Origin: Vicia villosa | Lineage: Eukaryota > Streptophyta > Magnoliopsida > Fabales > Fabaceae | Direction: 5' to 3' | NCBI RefSeq assembly: GCF_029867415.1 | Contig: NC_081185.1 | Location: 125,649,174 to 125,713,173 of the forward strand | Length of the DNA: 64,000 nucleotides | Shown here: one piece after another, positions 47,252-57,086 of the stretch | Numbering within the stretch: position 1 is the stretch's first letter | Layout: each line of letters opens with the position of its first letter | Notes under the pieces: generated by a model | The model's input: the letters and a program-made list of their open reading frames with translations, nothing else | Told to the model about the DNA's origin: nothing | Database searches by the model: none | Translations under genes and position numbers: made by a program

Positions 47252-50200
47252 TTAAGAGAAGTATTTTTTGACTATGTCAGCATTCACAGGGTGTGGGAAA
47301 TCCTCGCCATCCATGGTGGTAAGCAACATGGCGCCGCCGGAGAATATTTTCTTGATTATGAATGGTCCCTCGTAGGTGGGAGTCCATTTGCCTCTGGGAT
47401 CACCTTGTGGTAAGATGATGCGTTTGACAACCAAGCCACCAGTTTGGTATGCTTGACTTTTGACTTTTTTGTTGAAGGCTTTGATCATGCGCTTTTGGTA
47501 TAGCTGACCATGACAAATAGCTGCGAGCCTTTTCTCATCAATCAAGTTTATCTGGTCCAACCGTGTTTGAATCCAATCGTCTTCGTCTAGATTGGCTTCT
47601 TTCATAATCCTTAGGGAAGGAATCTGAATTTCAATTGGAAGAACTGCCTCCATACCATAGACTAAGGAAAATGGAGTTGCCCCTGTCGAAGTACGCGCAG
47701 ATGTGCGATAACCATGAAGAGCAAAAGGCAACATCTCATGCCAGTCTTTGTAGGTTACTGTCATTTTTTGTATGATTTTCTTGATGTTCTTGTTGGCAGC
47801 TTCCACCGCGCCGTTCATCTTTGGTCGATATGGAGAGGAATTATGATGTTTGATCTTGAACTGTGTGCAAAGTTCAGTAATCATTCTGTTGTTCAGATTT
47901 GTGCCATTGTCCGTGATAATCCGTTCAGGGATGCCATACCGACAAATGAGATTGTATTTGATGAACCGGGCCACCACATTTTTGGTGACAGAAGCAAATG
48001 AAGCTGCTTCTACCCACTTTGTGAAGTAGTCAATAGCGACCAGGATAAAGCGATGTCCGTTGGAGGCAGTAGGTTTGATTTCTCCAATCATATCAATACC
48101 CCACATTGCAAAAGGCCAAGGAGCCGTCAGGACGCTTAATGGAACTGGAGGTACATGTACTTTGTCAGCATATATCTGGCATTTGTGACATGTTCGGGAG
48201 TGATGATGGCAGTCTGTTTCCATGGTAGACCAGTAATAACCTGCTCTCAGGATTTTTTTAGCCATTGTATGTCCACTGGAATGAGTACCGAAGGTACCAT
48301 TGTGTATTTCATCCATGATCTGTTCTGCTTCCTTCTTGTTTACACAGCGAAGTAAAGTCGAGTCATGGTTGCGTTTGTATAGGGTTCCATTGCTTAGAAA
48401 GAATTTGGCAGCAAATCTCCTTAGAAACTTTCTGTCATTAATGGATGCCCCTTCAGGGTACTCCTGAGCTTCGAGATATCTTTTTACTTCATGGAACCAT
48501 GGTTTTTCCTCGGTTCCTTCGGTATTGATCTCATTGCAATAGGATGGTTCATCTTGCCTGTAGATGGTGATCATAGGCGCCTCGTTGTCCCACCTGACTT
48601 TGAACATGGATGACATGGTAGCTAAAGCATCAGCTAATTGATTTTCCTCGCGTGGGATGTGTTCGAAAGTGACTTCTTCGAAGTAAAGAATCAAACTCAG
48701 CACATATTCTTTGTAAGGAATTAGATTCGGGTGCTTTGTGTCCCATTCCCCTTTGACTTGGTAGATTACCAAGGCCGAGTCTCCGTAGACTTCCAGGAAT
48801 TTGATTCTTAGATCGATTGCAGCTTTAAGACCCAGAATACATGCTTCGTATTCGGCTATATTGTTAGTGCAATTGAAGCATAACCTGGCAGTGAACGGTG
48901 TGTAACTTCCTGCGGGGGAAATGATCACAGCTCCGATGCCATTGCCAAGTGCATTAGAAGCTCCGTCAAAAACCATAGTCTACCGGGATCCTGGCTCGGA
49001 TCCCTCTTCTGGTCCTGGTTGTTTGTAGTCATTGACTAGCATAATGTCTTCGTCTGGGAAGTCAAAGTTCAATGCTTGATAATCATCTACTGCTTGATGA
49101 GCCAGATGATCAGCTACCACACTTCCTTTGATTGCTTTTTGTGAAGTGTATTGAATGTCGTATTCTGTTAAGATCATTTGCCATCTCGCTATTCTTCCAG
49201 AGAGAGCAGGTTTTTCGAACACGTATTTGATGGGATCCATCTTGGAGATTAGGAAAGTGGTGTGATTTAGCATGTACTGTCTTAGTCGGCGAGCTGCCCA
49301 AGCTAAGGCACAACAAGTTTTTTCGAGTAGTGAGTATCTTGTTTCACAATCGGTAAACTTTTTGCTAAGATAGTAGATTGCGTGCTCCTTTCGGCCGGAT
49401 TCGTCATGTTGTCCTAGTACACACCCCATTGAGTCTTCTAACACAGTTAGGTACATTATCAGAGGTCTGCCTTCCACAGGTGGCAACAAGATTGGAGGTT
49501 TTTGGAGATATTCTTTGATTTTGTCAAAGGCTAACTGGCATTTGTCATTCCACCTTTCCACTTGATCTTTCTTCAACAGTTTGAAGATCGGCACACAAGT
49601 AGTAGTCATGTGGGCAATAAATCGGGCGATGTAATTCAGACGTCCCAAGAATCCTCTGACTTGTTTCTCGGTACGAGGTATAGGCATTTCTTGAATGGCT
49701 TTAACCTTGGCGGGATCAACCTCAATACCTTTGCTGCTGACGATGAAACCTAAGAGTTTGCCGGATCTTACTCCAAAGGTACACTTATTTGGGTTCAGTC
49801 GCAACTTGTATTTCTTGAGTCTGTCAAACAACTTGTGTAAATGACCCAAATGTTCTTCCTCGGTGTTGGATTTTGCAATCATGTCATCGACATACACCTC
49901 TATTTCTTGATGAATCATATCATGAAATAGCGCTACCATTGCACGTTGATAGGTTGCTCCGGCGTTTTTCAGACCAAAGGGCATTACTTTGTAACAAAAG
50001 GTTCCCCAGGGTGTTTGTGAAGGTTGTTTTTTCCATGTCTTCGGGTGCCATCTTGATTTGATTGTACCCTGAGAATCCGTCCATAAAGGAGAATACCTTG
50101 CATTGTGCGGTATTGTCAACCAGTACATCGATGTGTGGTAAAGGGAAATCATCTTTGGGGCTTGCCCGATTCAGATCTCTGTAGTCTACGCACATTCTGA

Positions 50201-50724
50201 CTTTCCCATCTTTTTTAGGTACAGGGACGATGTTAGCTATCCAAGGAGGATAACTTACAACTTTTAGGAATCCGACATTGAATTGTTTTTCAACCTCGTC
50301 TTTGATCTTTTTTGACATATCAGGCCTACTCCTTCGTAGTTTCTGTTTGACTGGAATGCTACCTTCTTTGATTGGCAGGCGATGAATTACAATGTCTGTG
50401 TCAAGGCCTGGCATATCCTCATAGGACCAGGCAAATATCTCGACGTAGTCTCGCAGCATTTGAATCAGTCTTTGCTTGACGCTGTGTTCTAAATCAGCCC
50501 CTATTTTGACTTCTTTCATTTCTTCGTTGCTGCCCAAGTTGATGACCTCAATTGGCTCCTCATGAGGCTGTATGGCCTTGTCTTCTTGTTCTAGCAGCCT
50601 TGCAAGTTCTCTTGGCACTTCACAATCTTCCTCACTTTCGTCCTCAGTTTGGTAGATCGGATTTTCAAAGTCATGACGGGCAATAGCAGAATCGTTGTTG
50701 ACTGGATCCAGAGTGTATGTGAAT
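47252..50724 (-). pseudogene. Ogre pol: reverse transcriptase, RNase H, second RNase H, integrase (broken)
   Basis: The second coding exon starts at 50724 after the intron. Reverse transcriptase blocks include 'VRMCVDYRDLNRASPKDDFP' and 'FSFMDGFSGYNQIKMA'. A frameshift near 50009-50030, just after the EKTTF position, moves the rest to another frame, where YVDD is at 49883-49894. The RNase H of the gypsy type follows. A TAG stop at 48980-48982 then interrupts a Trp position in a conserved stretch. Beyond it the same frame encodes a second, archaeal-type RNase H (Asp4, Glu44, Asp66, Asp116 counted from 48976), as in the Tat lineage, and an integrase with HHCC (His232, His236, Cys263, Cys266) and DDE (Asp295, Asp356, Glu392), ending at 47252. 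Two lesions make this pol inactive as it stands. Confidence 0.93.
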
Positions 50725-50976
50725 CTGCAAGTTAATTATGTGAGTATGTGTGAAGAAAAAAAACATAGCTATTTGAAAGCGAAGAAAGAAGGAAAAAGGA
50801 TCACAAAATTTAAATATGCAAGCGTCCCATGATTTTATTGAATGCACATGATCATGATATGATAAGCCCTTATAGAAGGACCGGTGTGCTAAGGCACACG
50901 GCTTTCAAGCTCATGGTTCAGGAACCACTTTTATCTTTGCACATTATACACAAAGAAAACAGGAAATGGCATTTAC
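50725..50976 (-). other. Ogre intron between gag-protease and pol
   Basis: On the minus strand the donor is GA|GTAAAT at 50976 and the acceptor is ttaacttgcag|ATTC, ending at 50725; length 252 bp with a T-rich tract before the acceptor. Splicing joins GA to A, giving a Glu codon and an open frame into pol. The unspliced reading stops at once, because the donor GTAA supplies the TAA of the gag-pro stop. An intron at this place is a known hallmark of Ogre elements. Confidence 0.88.
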
Positions 50977-53900
50977 TCCTGGTCAAAGGAGATCACATCC
51001 TCAGCTTTCCAGTTGTTCAATCCACTGTTGTGAGCAGGGGGTACCCAGCTGTTCCAGTTGCAGTTGTCTTTTTCATCTTCCACAGCATTGATTTCATTAG
51101 TGGGAAAATGAGCCGGTGATCCTTCGGGATAAGGGATATACTCTGCTGGATACGAGAGCCCAGGCTGAGATATCTCTGTTGGCTGAGCGAGATGCTCGAT
51201 ATGGCCGTCCCATGCAGTCGGGATGATGTTTTGAATAGAGACTTGTGCATCCTGATAAGGAGTGTATGCTGACAGAAAGCAACCCTTGTTATTTGGTATT
51301 TCCCTGGCTTCTTCAAAAGCGAAATTGTCATCGTAATGTTCATCCCATCCAGTTGGGACAATGTTCTCCATAGCAATCTGTGAGCTCGGAGGAGCGGAAT
51401 ATTTCACCATATAGTCATATTTGCCGCTGGGTTCTCCTAGCGTGTCCCATACTTCTTTGGGTGGATTTTGATATTGCTCAGTGGCGGGACTTGTGAAAAT
51501 TTGATCATTTCCAACTTCATCACCCCATCCAGTCGGGGTAAGGTCCTCCATAGCAATATAAGAATTCTGAGGTTCGGCATACTGATAATTATACCCGCCG
51601 TTTGGTTCTCCCACAGCATCCCACATTCCCATGGAAATGGGTGGAATTTCATCTGGATATGGCTGAATGATATGGTTCATGAACACTCCTTCATCTTCAA
51701 TAGCGTTTACTTCTTGGCTGACGAAGTGTGACATCAATCCTTCAGAACGAGGACTTTGATCATTCTTTTGATTTTTGCTATCATAGCCCAGGCCTAGCTT
51801 GTCAGATTTGTAGGGTATATCGGGAAGCTGTCCCCATACTGCGCAATCACCCTGTTCAATCATGGCTTTGGCATCTTTGAGAGAAGCCATAGTTGTAGTT
51901 GGAGTAGCAGGAATATGCTTGGTGGTAGATACATCTGGAGAGACCACCTCAAATGATTGGCATGGAGTTTCGATGAATTCGTCCTCCAACTCAACATATT
52001 TGGAATTGCTTAGGTGACTAACCACATATTCCTCTTCGCCATAGACTGTGACAATCTTTCCTTTTACTGGATATTTTAACTTCTGATGCAGGGTAGAAGT
52101 TACAGCGTTTGCCCCATGTATCCAAGGGCGTCCAAGTAAACAGGAGTAGGCTGGGTGAATTTCCATTACGTAAAAGATAGAATCAAAGATTTGAGAACCC
52201 ACTCTGATTGGGAGATTCACTTTTCCGTATACCGTTCTGGTTGACCCGTCAAAGGCTCTTACCACAACATCACTTGGTTGTAACACAATTCCTTCGAAGT
52301 CAAGCTTTTCTAGTACTGTTTTTGGTAACACGTTCAGAGAAGAACCGTTATCTACTAGCACATGAGATAGAGTGGTGCCATTACATTCAATGGAGATATG
52401 TAAGGCTTTGTTGTGATTTTTTCCAGCAGGGGTTAGATTCACATCGGAGAAACCGAGACCATTGCTTACGGTTAGATTGGCAACACAATTCTCAAATTGG
52501 TCGACTGAGATCTCTTGAGGCACATGCGCAGCTTTCAGGAACTTCATCAGAGCTTTGGCATGAGCTTCTGAATATTTTAGCAGAGATAGCATTGAGATTT
52601 TTGAAGCAGTGTGCCCCAGTTGCTCAACAATATTGTAATCACTCTTGCAGATGATTTTCAATATTTCCTCCATTTCTTGCTTTGATGGATCCTCGGCAGT
52701 GATCTCCACCGGGGTTTGAATTTGTTCAGCTTGTGGCTCTTTGCCTCGAGCGTTGACATTTTGATTAGGAATTGGGACTCGGACTGGACCAGCAGCAACA
52801 TTTGGAGAAATTTCTGGTGAAAAGATTCTTCCACTTCTCGTGATCTTGCTGGTACCCACAATATTACCCACAGTTGGAGTAGTTAACTTTGCGGTCTCTT
52901 CAGTCGAGGTACCCTGCTTAACTCCATGAATGTAAACATTAGCGTCATATCCCCATGGGACAGCTTTGTCTGAGGAGTATGGAAATGGAGTTGGACTAGC
53001 AATGACTACTGATGCCACTTTGAGTGTAGCAGAAATTTTGAATGGAGCCTTAGCAGAGATTTTGAATGGTAAGCTGGAGATTACTGAGGCATCCTCTATT
53101 CTCATCCCGTTTGTAAAGACTTCGCACAGCACGTCCATTGAAGGGAGCCTCTCAAACATAATGATACGGCGATCCATCCATTTTTGAATTCCCATCCTCA
53201 GATTTTCACAACCATTGGGCAGACAGGAGCAGTAAAAGCAGTCGGGGTCACACCCTGGAAAGTAACCAGCTCGGATTAGCTTTCCTTTGACTTCGCAGAG
53301 TGGAGTTGATAATTCGTTCACATCATAGATGTAAACAGTGTCCAGGATAGCGTTAACAGTTTTGTCATGCTTTGGCATAGGTGCTGTGATGACATTTGGA
53401 GTTTCTGGAGGATCGAACTCAATTTCACCAGCATCTATCATATCTTGTATTTTATTTTTCAAGGCCCAGCAGTGATCTGCGTCATGCCCTGGATAGTTTG
53501 AGTGATAGGCACATGTCGCATCAGGGCGATAATTCGGAGAGGAAGTGTTGACATTCTTTGGAGGACCTTTTAATGTGATCAGATCTGCTTTTAGCAAGTG
53601 TTGCAATGCCTGAGAGATTGGCATGTTGATTTTGGTGAAATTTCTTCTTGGTGCATCTGGTCGATGCGTATATTTTGGCTGTTGATCTTTTTGAGGTGCA
53701 GATGCGGAGATCAGAACTGCCCCTACAGATTGATGCTGCTCACTTTTGTGACTTTTCTGAATTTGTGTTGCGTTGACCTCATTTCTCCCGCTGATGGGCC
53801 TTTTTGTAGTACCAGAGGAGGAACCTATCTGAATTTTTCCATTTTGAATGCCACTTTCGACACGTTCTCCGGTCAGTATCAGGTCAGTGAAACCTGATGA

Positions 53901-54794
53901 TGAGCTTCCCAGCAAATGGCTATAGAAAGGGCCAGTTAAAGTGCCCATGAACATGTCAACTAGTTCGCGATCAGATAAGGGTGGTTGAACCCTTCCAGCC
54001 ATATCTCTCCACTTTTGTGCATATCCTTTGAAACTTTCTTTTGGTCCCATAGACATGCCCCTTAGTTGAGTACGGGTTGGCGCAAGATCAGCATTGTATT
54101 GGTACTGTTTGTAAAAAGCAGCAGCTAATTCTTCCCAAGTATGAACCTTGGTATTTTCCAGCTGGTAGTACCACTCGAGTTGTGTACTCGACAGACTTTC
54201 TTGGAAGAAGTGAATCCACAATTTGTTATCCGTTGTATGAGGTTGTATCTTCCTCACATAGGATCTCAGATGTAGTTTCGGGCAAGAAACTCCATCATAT
54301 TTTGCAAAGATAGGAACTTTGAATTTTGGAGGGATAACAACATCCGAGATGAGCCCCAGATCATTGAAATCTAAGCCAGGTATTTTTTGCATCTCCATAG
54401 CTTTCATACGGTCTTCCAGCTGTTGGTATTTTTCATCGTCCGGTTCGTCCCCAGAATGATCATTTTCTTCATTTGAAGAGAGAGAGGGTTTAGCTGAACC
54501 CTGGTTGCTTTGATTGTCTTCTGGTTCACCATCACCGACTGTTTCAGGGATCGGTGGCTTTTTGAACTTTTTGACTGGGATTTTGATCTTCCTTTTCAGG
54601 TGACTCACGCCTACAGATCCTTTGGGCTTCTTTTTCTTCTTGATTATCAGGGCTTTCAGTTCTTGCTGCCCCTTTGCCAGTTCCAGAATTGCCACTTGAA
54701 CTTGGGCATTCTGTGCTTCGAGATTCTTGATGCTCATTTCGGATTCCATCTCTTCTGACTGAAATAAACAGCGAGAAGATGAGAAATCCGTCAT
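50973..54794 (-). CDS. Ogre gag-protease polyprotein
   Basis: The open frame spans 1273 codons from 54794. The likelier start is Met16 at 54749, because the nested relative begins there and 'tttatttcag' just upstream looks like a splice acceptor or leader. From the first Met: a Lys-rich basic patch (51-80), the gag core (about 150-310, 'LSSTQLEWYYQLEN', 'PKESFKGYAQKWRDMAGRV'), a CX2HX5HX4C knuckle (Cys428 to Cys442), and an aspartic protease with 'HVLVDNGSSLNVLP' (active Asp815, a DNG variant usual in this lineage). At the end are about three repeats of a unit of about 50 residues with 'MWDAVGEPNGGYNY' and 'NIVPTGWDEH'. It makes the particle shell and processing enzyme. The frame is intact. 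Confidence 0.93.
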   Translation of the reverse strand: MTDFSSSRCLFQSEEMESEMSIKNLEAQNAQVQVAILELAKGQQELKALIIKKKKKPKGSVGVSHLKRKIKIPVKKFKKPPIPETVGDGEPEDNQSNQGSAKPSLSSNEENDHSGDEPDDEKYQQLEDRMKAMEMQKIPGLDFNDLGLISDVVIPPKFKVPIFAKYDGVSCPKLHLRSYVRKIQPHTTDNKLWIHFFQESLSSTQLEWYYQLENTKVHTWEELAAAFYKQYQYNADLAPTRTQLRGMSMGPKESFKGYAQKWRDMAGRVQPPLSDRELVDMFMGTLTGPFYSHLLGSSSSGFTDLILTGERVESGIQNGKIQIGSSSGTTKRPISGRNEVNATQIQKSHKSEQHQSVGAVLISASAPQKDQQPKYTHRPDAPRRNFTKINMPISQALQHLLKADLITLKGPPKNVNTSSPNYRPDATCAYHSNYPGHDADHCWALKNKIQDMIDAGEIEFDPPETPNVITAPMPKHDKTVNAILDTVYIYDVNELSTPLCEVKGKLIRAGYFPGCDPDCFYCSCLPNGCENLRMGIQKWMDRRIIMFERLPSMDVLCEVFTNGMRIEDASVISSLPFKISAKAPFKISATLKVASVVIASPTPFPYSSDKAVPWGYDANVYIHGVKQGTSTEETAKLTTPTVGNIVGTSKITRSGRIFSPEISPNVAAGPVRVPIPNQNVNARGKEPQAEQIQTPVEITAEDPSKQEMEEILKIICKSDYNIVEQLGHTASKISMLSLLKYSEAHAKALMKFLKAAHVPQEISVDQFENCVANLTVSNGLGFSDVNLTPAGKNHNKALHISIECNGTTLSHVLVDNGSSLNVLPKTVLEKLDFEGIVLQPSDVVVRAFDGSTRTVYGKVNLPIRVGSQIFDSIFYVMEIHPAYSCLLGRPWIHGANAVTSTLHQKLKYPVKGKIVTVYGEEEYVVSHLSNSKYVELEDEFIETPCQSFEVVSPDVSTTKHIPATPTTTMASLKDAKAMIEQGDCAVWGQLPDIPYKSDKLGLGYDSKNQKNDQSPRSEGLMSHFVSQEVNAIEDEGVFMNHIIQPYPDEIPPISMGMWDAVGEPNGGYNYQYAEPQNSYIAMEDLTPTGWGDEVGNDQIFTSPATEQYQNPPKEVWDTLGEPSGKYDYMVKYSAPPSSQIAMENIVPTGWDEHYDDNFAFEEAREIPNNKGCFLSAYTPYQDAQVSIQNIIPTAWDGHIEHLAQPTEISQPGLSYPAEYIPYPEGSPAHFPTNEINAVEDEKDNCNWNSWVPPAHNSGLNNWKAEDVISFDQE

Positions 54795-55070
54795 GTGAAC
54801 CTGTTATGCAATGTGTATGACTGGATGCCATGTGTATGCAATGTATGAAATGTATGTGCAATGTATATGAATGCAATGTATGAAATGTATATGCAATGCA
54901 TGAAGTGAAATGTGTGTGCAATGTTTCAAGGATCTTAGAGTTTAGATTTGTTAAAGAAGAAACAAACGTTAGTTCATCAATTTATTTCTTTTTTCTTTTC
55001 TTCTTTTTTTTTGCTTCTTTTTTCTTTGCCTCATTTGGGCTTACAAGACAGAAATAAAATAAATGATCCT

Positions 55071-56414
55071 TCAGGTCTCCCGTGGACGCTTTCTCTTTGC
55101 CCCCAGGAATGTGTTGATCTGCTGTTCTTCTTGAAGCTGTCCGGTGAGCTCCAATATCCTTCTCTCATAGTCTTGACAGTATGATTTGAAGGTGTCTCTT
55201 TCCTCTTTGAGTTGAACCCAAGATTTTTGCAACTCTTCTAGGTCAGTTGGCATGTCCGGGTGTAAAATAACTTGAGGTTCATATCCTTCGACCTCTGGTT
55301 CAATAGTCACAGGTAGAACAGCAGGATATGGCATAAGGAGTTTCTGAGCATGAGTGCGGACCCATCTGAGGTAGGGTTCCATAGGAATAGAATTCCATTG
55401 CCCCAGAGTTTTGCTTTCTATTCTATAGACACTGCCCCATGCATGTATGAACCTTCGTCGGTGTCTATGAGAATCACTCTCGTAATCAAACACAATGCCA
55501 TGGATAATCATGTCATGAGGACCGTTGCTCCTTGCATATCCGAATTGGCGTAGAGCTAAAGAGGGATTGTAAGTGATGCCTCCTTTGATACCAAGGAGTG
55601 GCACATTAGGGTACTCTCCACAATGATCAATGATAGTAATGTCTCTTTGAAAGAAGTTGTTCCACCGGATATCTGAATGAGACAAAGCCATAATCCTGTG
55701 AGACCATTGCATTCTTTGTTCATTTCTCAACACTGATCGAGGAAGATGAAATGTAAACCACCTAGCCAGTAGTGGTATACAGCACATGAGAGTTCCTCGT
55801 TTCTTCACGGTACGAGTGTGTAGAGAATGTAGAATGTCTCCCAGCAATGTTGGTACCGGGTTACGGATTAGGAAAAGGTTGATGATGTGTACACTTATAA
55901 ACTGGTCGGGATTTGGGAATAAAACCAACCCATAGATCAAAAGTGCCATAACTTCCTCAAAAGCTGGATAACTTTTGTTTTCTAGCAGTAGTCGAGCCTT
56001 TTCCAATAAGAACTTGGCAAGTAAACCCTTAACTCCACTCTTTGTTTCCCAATTGGACTCGATTTCTGATTTTCGCAGATGTAAAGCAGCAGCAATGACT
56101 CCAGGTTTTGGAATCCTTTCTAAACCAGTGAAAGGTAATTGATTTCGAACAGGTAATCCCATTAGTTCAGAGAATTCTTCCAAAGTGGGTACCAACTGGT
56201 AATCAGGAAAGGTAAAGCAATGATGTTTTGGGTCAAAGAACTGGAACAGGACCCGTATCATGTCTTCTTCAAATTTTGAGGTAACCAAATGGAGTAGGTG
56301 ACCATGCCTTTCAGTGAATTGAACATTCCTGGGGAATTCTGACACTAAGTCTTTTAGTTCAGATGGTACCGTTGAGATGTTGATTCGGATGTAATCTTTG
56401 GTGGCGGGAGCCAT
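55071..56414 (-). CDS. Ogre ORF1 protein (plant mobile domain-like)
   Basis: This is an open frame of 447 codons from the Met at 56414; an upstream Met at 56513 extends it by 33 residues, but the sequence there (tttgtttttgcag) looks like an untranslated leader with an acceptor site. Ogre elements carry such an ORF upstream of gag, and its role is not established. Motifs include 'FTFPDYQLVPTLEEFSELMG' and 'PVRNQLPFTG', which resemble the plant mobile domain (PMD) also found in some MULEs and host PMD proteins. The C-terminus (about residues 390-440) is Glu/Gln/Lys-rich with a predicted coiled coil ('QKSWVQLKEERDTFKSYC') and ends in a basic KRKRPRET. No stop or frameshift is present. Confidence 0.9.
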   Translation of the reverse strand: MAPATKDYIRINISTVPSELKDLVSEFPRNVQFTERHGHLLHLVTSKFEEDMIRVLFQFFDPKHHCFTFPDYQLVPTLEEFSELMGLPVRNQLPFTGLERIPKPGVIAAALHLRKSEIESNWETKSGVKGLLAKFLLEKARLLLENKSYPAFEEVMALLIYGLVLFPNPDQFISVHIINLFLIRNPVPTLLGDILHSLHTRTVKKRGTLMCCIPLLARWFTFHLPRSVLRNEQRMQWSHRIMALSHSDIRWNNFFQRDITIIDHCGEYPNVPLLGIKGGITYNPSLALRQFGYARSNGPHDMIIHGIVFDYESDSHRHRRRFIHAWGSVYRIESKTLGQWNSIPMEPYLRWVRTHAQKLLMPYPAVLPVTIEPEVEGYEPQVILHPDMPTDLEELQKSWVQLKEERDTFKSYCQDYERRILELTGQLQEEQQINTFLGAKRKRPRET

Positions 56415-57064
56415 TACCTGCAAAAACAAAGGTAAACTCTTTGATCCTTGAAGTGTTTGGTGCAAAAATGATATGCTTATGATGCAAACATGTGGCACAC
56501 AAAAACAAATCAAACAATAGCCTTAGGTTTAAAGGCTTGCATGGAGCTGATAGGTGATACCCTCCCCACTGAAGTTGAGTTGGTTAAAACCTGTCCTAGA
56601 ATTGGATTCGGGTTCTATGATCCTTGGAAGTAACATCTCAATACGGCGCTCGAGCGGCCGATCAAAATATTCCTCGAGGATAACTAACTTCGATCAATTT
56701 CAAAGCTAGCCACTTAAAAGGCCACAAGTCAAGTTCAACTAAAAAGGTTCTAAGACAAATTAGTGTTTAATGACATTTCGGAAGCCTAATATACTCCTTG
56801 ATCGTTTTCAAGGGACATCAGTATAAACCAAAGTATCGCACTAACGATGACTACCAGATCAACCGTATCGGTACATGCCGTACAGTTTCCTTGGTCTATT
56901 GTCATATACTTAAGGTATCTCGAGATTCGGGTTAGAATCTTTCACACAAGCAAAATACCCAAGCAAGCCTTTGAAAAATAGAGCAATCAAGTCAAACAAT
57001 TGAAAACATCGACCTATTCTCTTAAGGTAACCCCTTTTGAAAACATTTTGTTTTTGAAAGTATG
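56415..57064 (-). other. Ogre 5' untranslated leader
   Basis: This is 650 bp of non-coding leader between the primer site and ORF1. No conserved frame was seen. Confidence 0.7.
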
Positions 57065-57082
57065 TCCCCAGCAGAGTCGCCA
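57065..57082 (-). other. Primer binding site of the Ogre (tRNA-Arg type)
   Basis: On the minus strand TGGCGACTCTGCTGGGGA follows the 5' LTR after the four-base spacer GAAC. It is identical to the site in the nested element. Confidence 0.9.
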
Positions 57083-57086
57083 GTTC

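Noticed and set aside
47714..54758. Plus-strand frames across the Ogre coding region (for example 52208-52654 and 54510-54758)
   Set aside because: They are antisense shadows of gag-protease and pol with no recognisable domain.
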